This document shows, piece by piece, positions 1 through 5,762 of a stretch of 18,706 nucleotides of DNA (the first letter of the stretch is position 1; each line of letters opens with the position of its first letter). The DNA is from an uncultured Oscillospiraceae bacterium (GTDB lineage: Bacteria; Bacillota; Clostridia; Oscillospirales; Oscillospiraceae): NCBI GenBank assembly GCA_900752285.1, contig CAADUW010000026.1, forward strand, positions 1 through 18,706, in the 5' to 3' direction. Under the pieces are notes generated by a model. That model saw nothing but the letters and a program-made list of their open reading frames with translations. It did no database searches and was not told the origin of the DNA. Position numbers and translations under genes: made by a program.

Positions 1-128
1 CAGGTACAGGAGGTGAATTGCCCCGAAGGGGCAAGAGAGACCACCCTGGGGTGCGCCCCGCCAGAAAATGATCAGAATCCCTTTGCCGCCTGCGGGCGGC
101 AAACTCTGCGAGGCTTTTTTGACAGGCT
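1..128. other. Non-coding region with stacked hairpins
   Basis: No convincing gene is seen here. Three perfect short inverted repeats follow each other: 18-24 with 28-34 (TTGCCCC, GAA loop), 48-51 with 56-59 (GGGG/CCCC, TGCG loop) and 82-90 with 95-103 (TTTGCCGCC, TGCG loop). A run of six T at 115-120 lies 11 nt past the last stem. A terminator for a plus-strand gene left of the window is possible but weak, because the T run does not directly follow the stem. A 69-codon open frame at 13-222 crosses the hairpins and the repeat beyond; it has no family resemblance and is probably spurious. Confidence 0.4.
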
Positions 129-222
129 GGAATCCTGGATGTATTTCTCGTTGTTCAAACTGAAGAAGTGGGGCGAAAAGACGGCGGAGACTCGCAGACG
201 CAATTGTGCGGTGTTGCCTTAG
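129..222 (+). repeat. Interspersed repeat, left copy
   Basis: Bases 129-203 match 18632-18706 at the other end of the window with 4 differences in 75 positions (134, 138, one near 153, and one in the GGGGCGAAAA stretch). The match stops only because the window ends, so the true repeat is longer. A diverged copy on the minus strand at 18557-18638 extends the similarity of this copy to 222. The repeat lies just downstream of the NUDIX gene (stop at 276). No transposase or target-site duplication is visible. I do not recognise a named family; a small non-autonomous element or a structured intergenic repeat are the options. Confidence 0.75.
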
Positions 223-275
223 CAGAGATTAAGGTCCCTTTCATGATATGCCAGTGTACCGGCCGATTCTGGTTT

Positions 276-743
276 TTACCGGATTCTTTTTCCGTTCAGC
301 ACCGCACCGGTCAGGCAGTCGCCTTCATAATCCAGCGACAGCAGGAAGAAGGGAGCGTCCTGCCAAAGAAGCTCCAGAAAGATCCGGTCTCCTTCCCAGG
401 CCGGGAGCCCGGACAGCTTTTCCCGGCTGATCCATTGCAGATCACCCTCGTCACAGTCCCGCAGCCGCCCCGTAAATCCGTCCGCAGTGAAGAGGTACAT
501 GTACTCTCCCTCTTCGCCCCGCTGCCGGAAGGTGATCACCGCCCGGCAGCGGTAATCCGTCAGCGTCAGCCCGGTTTCCTCCCGGGTCTCCCGGAGGATA
601 CACTCGTCCGGGGACTCCTCCCCCTCGAACTTGCCGCCGATGCCGATCCACTTATCGTGGTTAATGTCGTTCCGCTTTTTCACCCGGTGGAGCATCAGCA
701 CATCGTTTCCCCGGGTGATATAGCACAGGGTGGTGCGGCGCAT
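276..743 (-). CDS. NUDIX hydrolase (8-oxo-dGTP diphosphatase-like)
   Basis: A 155-residue protein with one NUDIX domain. The NUDIX box runs from Gly37 to Leu59 and fits the GX5EX7REUXEEXGU pattern: Gly37, Glu43, Arg51-Glu52, Glu55-Glu56, Gly58. The usual hydrophobic residue at box position 16 is Thr53. The GGKFEGEESP start of the box resembles MutT/YtkD-type enzymes that remove oxidised purine nucleotides, so sanitising the nucleotide pool in the cytoplasm is the likely role; the substrate cannot be read from the sequence. Its ATG overlaps the stop codon of the lipid kinase gene by one base (TGATG on the minus strand), so the two are probably translationally coupled. No clear terminator follows; the interspersed repeat begins about 50 nt downstream. 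Confidence 0.9.
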   Translation of the reverse strand: MRRTTLCYITRGNDVLMLHRVKKRNDINHDKWIGIGGKFEGEESPDECILRETREETGLTLTDYRCRAVITFRQRGEEGEYMYLFTADGFTGRLRDCDEGDLQWISREKLSGLPAWEGDRIFLELLWQDAPFFLLSLDYEGDCLTGAVLNGKRIR

Positions 744-1633
744 CAGCCAAGCTTCTGGAGAAGCTTCACCGCCAGATGCTGGTTCTCCACCACCACCTCG
801 CCGTGGCCCTCCTCCCGCTCACCGTCCAGCGTCCAGGGCATGTCCGGATCGCTGTACACCGTAATCCGGGGAGCTGAGCAGAAGGTGATCATTTCGCAGT
901 TGTACTTCTGGCTTTTCAGCGCCTGAATGCACTCGGTCAGCTCGCCCAGATTCCGGGGAGCCCGCACCAGCAGTACCTCCAACAGACCGTCCCGCATATC
1001 TACCTGACTGGGGTCGAGCGTCAGGATGCCGCCCACGGAGGTAGAGTTGCTGATGGCGCCAAAGAGGAAGTCATCCTCCACAATGCGTCCGCCGATGTCC
1101 ATGCGGACATGCTCCTTCCGCAGCTGGGAAAGCTCCTGAATTCCCTCCAGCACATAGGCGGTATGTCCCAGCGCGTTCTTGATGTTCTGGGGGGTAGCAT
1201 AGCTTGCCCGGGTGAAAGCACCAAAGGAAGCCACATAGGAAAAATACCGGTCTCCGAACTTGCCCGCGTCATAGGCAACCGGCGTGCCGTCCACAATTGC
1301 CCGGGTTGCCTCCATCACGTCCGTAGGCAGCTTCAGACTGTTTGCAAAATCGTTAGTAGTTCCGGCAGGGATATAACCCACGGGCACATCCAGCCCACTG
1401 TGCAGCAATCCGGAAACGACATCGTTAAAGGTTCCGTCACCGCCGCAGCACACAACGGCGTCCATGCCCGCGCCAAGACGGCGGACCGTCTTATCTCCGT
1501 CCCCGGGTCCGGCGGTCATGTGCACCAGGACATCGTACCCCGCCTCATTAAAAGTGGAGAGAATTTCCGGAAGGAACCGGTTTGCCCGCTTCTGCCCGGA
1601 ACAGGGATTCATAATAAACAGCATTTTCTTCAT
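743..1633 (-). CDS. Diacylglycerol kinase family lipid kinase
   Basis: A 296-residue protein of the DagK/YegS/BmrU family, of normal length. The N-terminus carries the MNPCSG motif. The nucleotide-binding GGDGT motif is at residues 64-68, followed by PAGTTNDFA at about 89-97, both hallmarks of the catalytic domain. The C-terminal half is the beta-rich domain of the family, ending in a segment with LDGE. These cytoplasmic enzymes phosphorylate diacylglycerol or related lipids with ATP and help recycle diacylglycerol released during lipoteichoic acid or membrane lipid turnover; the exact lipid here is not known. A GAGGT ribosome binding site precedes the ATG. It is the first gene of a two-gene minus-strand unit with the NUDIX gene, driven by the promoter at 1725-1752. 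Confidence 0.92.
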   Translation of the reverse strand: MKKMLFIMNPCSGQKRANRFLPEILSTFNEAGYDVLVHMTAGPGDGDKTVRRLGAGMDAVVCCGGDGTFNDVVSGLLHSGLDVPVGYIPAGTTNDFANSLKLPTDVMEATRAIVDGTPVAYDAGKFGDRYFSYVASFGAFTRASYATPQNIKNALGHTAYVLEGIQELSQLRKEHVRMDIGGRIVEDDFLFGAISNSTSVGGILTLDPSQVDMRDGLLEVLLVRAPRNLGELTECIQALKSQKYNCEMITFCSAPRITVYSDPDMPWTLDGEREEGHGEVVVENQHLAVKLLQKLG

Positions 1634-1724
1634 TGGAATTACCTCATAAACGGAAAATGATCATATCTTTCAAATATTGCTTTGCGCCGGATGAATTCCG
1701 GCATCCCAAAGTCTGCGCGGCTTC

Positions 1725-1752
1725 ATTATATCACACTTTACAAAAATAACAA
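1725..1752 (-). promoter_or_regulatory. Sigma-A-type promoter for the lipid kinase/NUDIX unit
   Basis: On the minus strand a -35 TTGTTA (1747-1752) is followed after 16 nt by a perfect -10 TATAAT (1725-1730). Transcription would start near 1718, giving a leader of about 85 nt that contains a small hairpin (1686-1691 with 1697-1702, GCCGGA/TCCGGC). This is pattern matching to the sigma-A consensus only. Confidence 0.65.
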
Positions 1753-1757
1753 CTTAA

Positions 1758-1784
1758 GAAAAGTTTGCCCGGAAAAGTTTACCC
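1758..1784. repeat. Tandem 13-nt direct repeat in the divergent promoter region
   Basis: GAAAAGTTTGCCC (1758-1770) is followed one base later by GAAAAGTTTACCC (1772-1784), a single G/A difference. The pair sits directly upstream of the -35 box of the lipid kinase promoter and about 50 nt upstream of the -35 box of the MFS promoter. The 14-nt period is not a full multiple of the helical repeat. It may be a regulator binding site or a chance duplication. Confidence 0.4.
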
Positions 1785-1834
1785 ATCGTTCATAATTTTT
1801 ACCGAAGCTTTTCCGTCCGCCGGAAATTCCGGGC

Positions 1835-1863
1835 TGGACAATCCCTGACGCAGGCGTTATAAT
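1835..1863 (+). promoter_or_regulatory. Sigma-A-type promoter for the MFS/GDPD unit
   Basis: A -35 TGGACA (1835-1840) and a perfect -10 TATAAT (1858-1863) are separated by 17 nt. The start site would be near 1870, leaving a leader of about 40 nt before the ATG at 1909. An AGGAGG ribosome binding site lies 6 nt before that ATG. Confidence 0.75.
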
Positions 1864-1908
1864 ATAGGCAAACCGACGAAAAAGTACGGGCACAACAGGA
1901 GGCTTTTT

Positions 1909-3228
1909 ATGAAACTGGATACCAAACGCACGGTTCTTGTAGGCTTTGCGTTTCTCTCCATCTGTGCGTTCTGGCAGATGTACGACAACCTGATCCCCCT
2001 GATTCTCACCAATACCTTCCATCTGAACGAAACCGTCTCCGGTGCCATTATGGCGGCGGACAATGTGCTCGCTCTGTTCCTGCTGCCCCTGTTCGGCGGA
2101 CTGTCCGACAAATGCAAAAGCAGACTGGGACGCCGCCGCCCCTATATTCTTTTCGGCACGCTGGCAGCCGTGGCGCTGATGCTGGGACTGCCCCTGCTGG
2201 CAGACAGCTACCATGCCGCCCCCGCTCCCGGGAAGCTGGCCGCCTTCATCGGTATTCTTGGCCTGCTTCTGGTTGCCATGGGCACCTACCGCTCCCCTGC
2301 CGTTGCGCTGATGCCCGACGTGACCCCCAAGCCTCTGCGCTCCAAGGCCAACGCCATCATCAACCTGATGGGTGCCATCGGCGGCATTGCCTATCTGCTG
2401 ATCACCACCTTCCTTTACAAGACGAAATCCGACACCTATATTACTTATTTCCCTCTGTTTGCCATTGTGGGCGGGATCATGCTGGCGGCGCTGCTGATCC
2501 TTATACTCCTTGTGGACGAGCCGAAGCTTGCCCGGCGGCAGCAGGAATATGAGGCGGCCCATCCGGAAGAAAACCTTGCCGACCACGATACGGTGGACGA
2601 GGAGCTTCCGCCCCCGGTACGGAAGAGTCTTTCCTTCCTGCTGGTGTCCATTGCCCTGTGGTTCATTGCCTACAACGGCGTGACTACCTGGTTCTCCGTC
2701 TACGCCCAGAACACCTGGAACATGAGTCTTGGGCAGGCCAACACCTGTCTGACCATCGCCACCGGCGGCGCCATCCTCAGCTACATTCCCGTGGGCAATG
2801 TGGCCAGCCGGGTGGGACGGCGGAAAACCATCCGTTTCGGCACCCTGCTGTTGGGAAGCGCTTTCCTTGCCGCTTTCCTGTACACCCTGCTGGTGGGTAC
2901 CTTCTCCCCGGTCCTGTATCTGCTGTTTGCGCTGGTGGGTCTGGCGTGGGCCTCCATCAACGTAAACAGCCTGCCCATGGTGGTGGAAATGTGCAAGGGC
3001 AGCGAAGTCGGCAAGTTCACGGGACTGTACTACACCTTCTCCATGGCCGCCCAGATCGTCACCCCCGTGGTGGCAGGCTGGCTCCTGCGGAACGTCAGCT
3101 ACCGGGCGCTGTTCCCCTACGCCGCCGTATTTGCTTTTGCGTCCTTTGTGACCATGGGCATGGTGCGCCACGGTGATAACAAAATTGAAGCAAAAAAGGG
3201 GCTGGAAGCCTACGACATTCCGGACTGA
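1909..3228 (+). CDS. MFS transporter, GPH/SLC45-like
   Basis: A 439-residue membrane protein with about 12 hydrophobic segments in two halves, separated by a charged loop at roughly 201-243 rich in Glu and Arg. The loop between helices 2 and 3 carries GLSDKCKSRLGRRRPYI (64-80), the form of the MFS signature typical of the glycoside-pentoside-hexuronide and SLC45 sugar/cation symporters. Proton-linked uptake of a sugar or sugar-like solute is therefore the best family-based guess; the substrate is unknown. The start is supported by an AGGAGG site 6 nt upstream. A glycerophosphodiesterase gene follows after 30 nt with no terminator, so the transported compound might be related to glycerophosphodiesters, though this rests only on gene order. 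Confidence 0.88.
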   Translation: MKLDTKRTVLVGFAFLSICAFWQMYDNLIPLILTNTFHLNETVSGAIMAADNVLALFLLPLFGGLSDKCKSRLGRRRPYILFGTLAAVALMLGLPLLADSYHAAPAPGKLAAFIGILGLLLVAMGTYRSPAVALMPDVTPKPLRSKANAIINLMGAIGGIAYLLITTFLYKTKSDTYITYFPLFAIVGGIMLAALLILILLVDEPKLARRQQEYEAAHPEENLADHDTVDEELPPPVRKSLSFLLVSIALWFIAYNGVTTWFSVYAQNTWNMSLGQANTCLTIATGGAILSYIPVGNVASRVGRRKTIRFGTLLLGSAFLAAFLYTLLVGTFSPVLYLLFALVGLAWASINVNSLPMVVEMCKGSEVGKFTGLYYTFSMAAQIVTPVVAGWLLRNVSYRALFPYAAVFAFASFVTMGMVRHGDNKIEAKKGLEAYDIPD

Positions 3229-3258
3229 TTCTCTCCGCTGCAAAGAAAGGCACATAAT

Positions 3259-4074
3259 ATGGTTATTCTGATCATTTTTCTGATTCTTGCGCTTCTTTAT
3301 GTTTTGTCTCTCATGGGGCGGCATGGGAAGCCCGAAATGGAAGCCCTGAAAAAGTGGCGCTATGCCCACCGGGGACTCCATTCTCCCGGCATACCTGAAA
3401 ACAGCATGGCCGCTTTCCGGGCGGCACTGGAAAACGGCTACGGCATTGAACTGGACGTACATCTGCTGAAGGACGGCTCTCTGGCCGTCATCCACGACAG
3501 CGATCTGAAGCGGGTCACCGGGCAGGATGGCTTTGTGGAGGATCTGACGGCAGAGGAACTTACAAACTATCACCTGCTTGGCACAGAGCAGACCATTCCC
3601 CAGTTCCGGGATGTTCTGGCACTCTTTTCCGGGAAAGCGCCCATGATTATCGAACTGAAATCCTTCCGGGGCAATCACGATGCTCTCAGCGAGCGGGTGT
3701 GCCGGGAGATGGAGGGGTACTCCGGGCTGTACTGCATGGAGTCCTTTGACCCCTATTGCGTCCGGTGGCTGTACCGGCACCGCCCGGAGATCGTCCGGGG
3801 GCAGCTTTCGGAGAATTCTCTGAAAAGCAAGCCGCCCTTCTCCCTGCCCGTCCGGTTTCTGACTTCCTTCTATCTGGAAAATTTTCTGACACGTCCGGAC
3901 TTTATCGCCTACCATTTTCCCGACCGGAAAACCCTCAGCAACACTCTGTGCCGGAAGCTGTGGGGCATTACCGGCGTCAGCTGGACTCTGAAAAACCGGC
4001 AGGATTACGATACCGCCCTTGCCGAGGGCTGGATTCCCATCTTTGAGGGCTTCCGTCCGGAGCCGAAGGAGTAA
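3259..4074 (+). CDS. Membrane-anchored glycerophosphodiester phosphodiesterase
   Basis: A 271-residue protein of the GDPD family. An N-terminal hydrophobic segment (about 1-20) is followed by the catalytic TIM barrel. The family motifs are intact: His37-Arg38-Gly39, Pro46-Glu47-Asn48-Ser49, metal ligands Glu64 and Asp66, and His79-Asp80. Such enzymes cut glycerophosphodiesters, such as deacylated phospholipids, to glycerol 3-phosphate and an alcohol. There is no positive charge before the hydrophobic segment and several after it (Arg21, Lys24, Lys31, Lys32), so the positive-inside rule would put the catalytic domain in the cytoplasm; this is inference. An AAAGG site lies about 8 nt before the ATG. 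The next gene starts 3 nt after the stop, so translation is probably coupled. Confidence 0.92.
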   Translation: MVILIIFLILALLYVLSLMGRHGKPEMEALKKWRYAHRGLHSPGIPENSMAAFRAALENGYGIELDVHLLKDGSLAVIHDSDLKRVTGQDGFVEDLTAEELTNYHLLGTEQTIPQFRDVLALFSGKAPMIIELKSFRGNHDALSERVCREMEGYSGLYCMESFDPYCVRWLYRHRPEIVRGQLSENSLKSKPPFSLPVRFLTSFYLENFLTRPDFIAYHFPDRKTLSNTLCRKLWGITGVSWTLKNRQDYDTALAEGWIPIFEGFRPEPKE

Positions 4075-4077
4075 GCC

Positions 4078-4359
4078 ATGGAAGAAAAATTTCTGGACGC
4101 GCTGGAAGCCCGGCGGCGGGAGGCCATCGGGCTGGGCGTTCGTCTCCGTCCCGTTCCCCGGGAAAAACTGCTGGACCTGACCCACCGCGCTCTCTCGGGA
4201 AGTCGGGCAAGCGACGGCTTTGGGACGCTGGAGCAGCTCCGGCGTCTGGATCTGACCCCGGAAGCGCTGGCGGTAGACCGGCGCTATACGGCACTCTTCA
4301 CCGATGAAGAAGCAGACATCGCCCTGACTAGGCTTCTGGAAGCTGGGTACCGGTTCTGA
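4078..4359 (+). CDS. Small hypothetical protein, 93 aa
   Basis: I do not recognise this protein. It starts 3 nt after the stop of the glycerophosphodiesterase gene and is probably translated by coupling, since no separate ribosome binding site is clear. It is highly charged, rich in Arg, Glu and Leu, with no hydrophobic segment or signal peptide. It looks mostly helical, for example residues 1-17 and 60-92, and ends with an Asp/Glu-rich helix (DEEADIALTRLLEAGYRF). It is likely cytoplasmic. It could be an accessory protein of the phosphodiesterase or an unrelated small protein; the coding call rests on frame, spacing and codon use like its neighbours. Confidence 0.65.
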   Translation: MEEKFLDALEARRREAIGLGVRLRPVPREKLLDLTHRALSGSRASDGFGTLEQLRRLDLTPEALAVDRRYTALFTDEEADIALTRLLEAGYRF

Positions 4360-4442
4360 TTTTTGGAAATGACAAGCAGTTGTATGCCGTCAGGAAACCG
4401 GCTGCAAATTTCTGCTTTCTTTTCCTCCTCCCGAAAAAATGC
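4360..4442 (+). terminator. Possible weak terminator after the 93-aa gene
   Basis: A bulged hairpin can be drawn from GCA (about 4377) and GCCG (4386) to CGGCTGC (about 4403), followed by a T-rich stretch ending in TTTCTTTT. The stem is short and has a large one-sided bulge, so this is a weak call. The carAB promoter starts immediately after, which makes some transcription boundary here reasonable. Confidence 0.25.
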
Positions 4443-4471
4443 TTGACTTTTTCGTTTCTTTTCGGTACAAT
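4443..4471 (+). promoter_or_regulatory. Sigma-A promoter of carAB
   Basis: A -35 TTGACT (4443-4448) and a -10 TACAAT (4466-4471) are separated by exactly 17 nt, each one base from consensus. The start site would be near 4477, leaving about 170 nt of leader before carA. That length fits a leader carrying a regulatory element, described in the next two entries. Confidence 0.8.
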
Positions 4472-4498
4472 ATTCTACTGAAAGGTGGGGAGCGCTTG

Positions 4499-4570
4499 AT
4501 GAGATTTCCGGGGCAGCAGAGATTTGCATTTGGGAATCGGGGAAAGTGTTTCCATTCTTCGTTAAGATAG
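4499..4570 (+). CDS. Possible 23-codon leader peptide upstream of carA
   Basis: A small open frame starts with ATG at 4499 and stops with TAG at 4568. It is preceded by AAAGGTGG (4481-4488), one base from an ideal ribosome binding site and placed almost at the predicted 5' end of the transcript. Four of the 23 residues are Arg, including the last codon before the stop (AGA, AGA, CGG, AGA), and there are two adjacent Gln codons. It ends 10 nt before the terminator stem at 4581. Arginine is an end product of the carbamoyl phosphate pathway, so a leader peptide sensing arginine is conceivable. No antiterminator pairing was found, so this remains tentative. Confidence 0.35.
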   Translation: MRFPGQQRFAFGNRGKCFHSSLR

Positions 4571-4580
4571 TTTCCAATAA

Positions 4581-4621
4581 CCGAGTTTGAAAGGGTTTCC
4601 TTTTGAACCCGGTTTTCTTTT
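4581..4621 (+). terminator. Intrinsic terminator (attenuator) in the carA leader
   Basis: Arms 4581-4594 and 4599-4612 form a 14-position stem with one A.C mismatch (4584/4609) and two G.U pairs around a GTTT loop, followed directly by TTTTCTTTT (4613-4621). It lies between the carAB promoter and the carA start codon, so it can only act as an attenuator or leaky terminator for this operon. A PyrR-type binding loop, a T-box or an ArgR box was looked for in the leader and not seen. Confidence 0.75.
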
Positions 4622-4649
4622 GCCCATTACCAGAAAGGACGGTATTCAC

Positions 4650-5762
4650 ATGAAGCCTTATGACAGAAAAATCGTGCTGGAAAACGGCAGGGAGTTCTAC
4701 GGCTACGGGTTCGGCGCCCATGTATCCGCCGTGAACGAACTGGTGTTCAACACCTCCATGGTCGGCTATCAGGAGATCATTTCCGACCCCTCCTACACCG
4801 ACCAGATGGTCTGCATGACCTATCCCCTCATCGGCAACTACGGCATGACAGAAGAGGACTACGAGACGAAGGTGCCCACCATGGGCGGACTCATTGTTCG
4901 GGAGTATAACGACCTGCCCTCCAACTTCCGCTACACCAAGACCCTCTCCGAGGTGCTGGACGAATACGGCATTCCCGGCATCAGCGGTGTGGATACCCGC
5001 ACCATTACCCGGATCATCCGGGACGAAGGCAGCCAGAAGGTGCTGATCTGCGATGCTTCTCTGCCCTTTGCCAATGCCTACCAGCTGCTGCTCAACTACC
5101 GGATTCCCCGGGATATGGTCTCCCGGGTGTCCTCCAGAAAGCGCTGGTACGCCCGGACGCCCCACCACCAGTTCGATGTGGTTGCCGTGGACTGCGGCAT
5201 GAAGCTGAACATCATCCGCAAGCTCAATGAGGCAGGCTGCAACGTGACGGTAGTTCCCTACGATACCTCCGCCGAAGAAATTCTCAAAATGCGTCCGGAC
5301 GGTCTGTTCCTGTCCAACGGTCCCGGAGACCCTCAGGACGTGACCCCCGTGATTCAGGTAGTGCAAACCCTTGCCGGGAAGCTGCCCATCTTCGGCATCT
5401 GTCTGGGGCACCAGATCATCAGCCTTGCCATGGGCGCAAAAACCTACAAAATGAAGTTCGGGCACCGGGGCGGCAATCATCCCGTCCGGAATCTGGCCAC
5501 CGGGAAGGTGGAGATCACCTCCCAGAACCACTCCTATGCCGTGGACCCGGCGTCCCTCCAGGGGACCGGACTGACCATGACCCACCTGAACCTGCTGGAC
5601 AACACCGCGGAGGGCGTTGCCTGCTGGGAGAAGCGGATCTTCTCCGTTCAGTATCATCCGGAATCCGCACCCGGACCGCAGGACAGCACCTATCTTTTTG
5701 ACAAGTTTATTCAGCTGATGGACGAAGCAAGGGAGGAAAAGCGTCATGCCGAAAAGAACTGA
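4650..5762 (+). CDS. carA: Carbamoyl phosphate synthase small (glutaminase) subunit
   Basis: This 370-residue subunit hydrolyses glutamine and passes ammonia to CarB for carbamoyl phosphate synthesis, feeding arginine and pyrimidine production. The N-terminal CarA-specific domain (about 1-175) is followed by a class I glutamine amidotransferase domain. The nucleophile is Cys251 in GICLGHQ, and His336 and Glu338 in QYHPES complete the triad. The open frame extends upstream to 4587, inside the terminator hairpin. ATG 4650 was chosen because the protein then starts at the conserved [14 protein letters not shown] segment and an AGAAAGGA ribosome binding site lies about 10 nt upstream. The last 17 bases overlap carB. 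Expression is probably controlled by the leader terminator. Confidence 0.97.
   Translation: MKPYDRKIVLENGREFYGYGFGAHVSAVNELVFNTSMVGYQEIISDPSYTDQMVCMTYPLIGNYGMTEEDYETKVPTMGGLIVREYNDLPSNFRYTKTLSEVLDEYGIPGISGVDTRTITRIIRDEGSQKVLICDASLPFANAYQLLLNYRIPRDMVSRVSSRKRWYARTPHHQFDVVAVDCGMKLNIIRKLNEAGCNVTVVPYDTSAEEILKMRPDGLFLSNGPGDPQDVTPVIQVVQTLAGKLPIFGICLGHQIISLAMGAKTYKMKFGHRGGNHPVRNLATGKVEITSQNHSYAVDPASLQGTGLTMTHLNLLDNTAEGVACWEKRIFSVQYHPESAPGPQDSTYLFDKFIQLMDEAREEKRHAEKN

Noticed and set aside
13..222. A 69-codon frame through the left hairpins and repeat
   Set aside because: It reads through perfect hairpins and a non-coding repeat, and the other copies of the repeat do not preserve the frame.
168..926. 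A 252-codon plus-strand frame starting in the repeat
   Set aside because: It is antisense to the NUDIX gene and the end of the lipid kinase gene and shows no domain.
1738..4185. An 815-codon minus-strand frame opposite the MFS and phosphodiesterase genes
   Set aside because: It spans two well-supported plus-strand genes and the gap between them, has no family resemblance, and its composition is that of a codon-bias shadow.
4499..4621. PyrR binding loop, T-box or ArgR operator in the carA leader
   Set aside because: The leader was read for the PyrR ARUCC..GAGG loop, a T-box motif and an ARG box; none was convincing.
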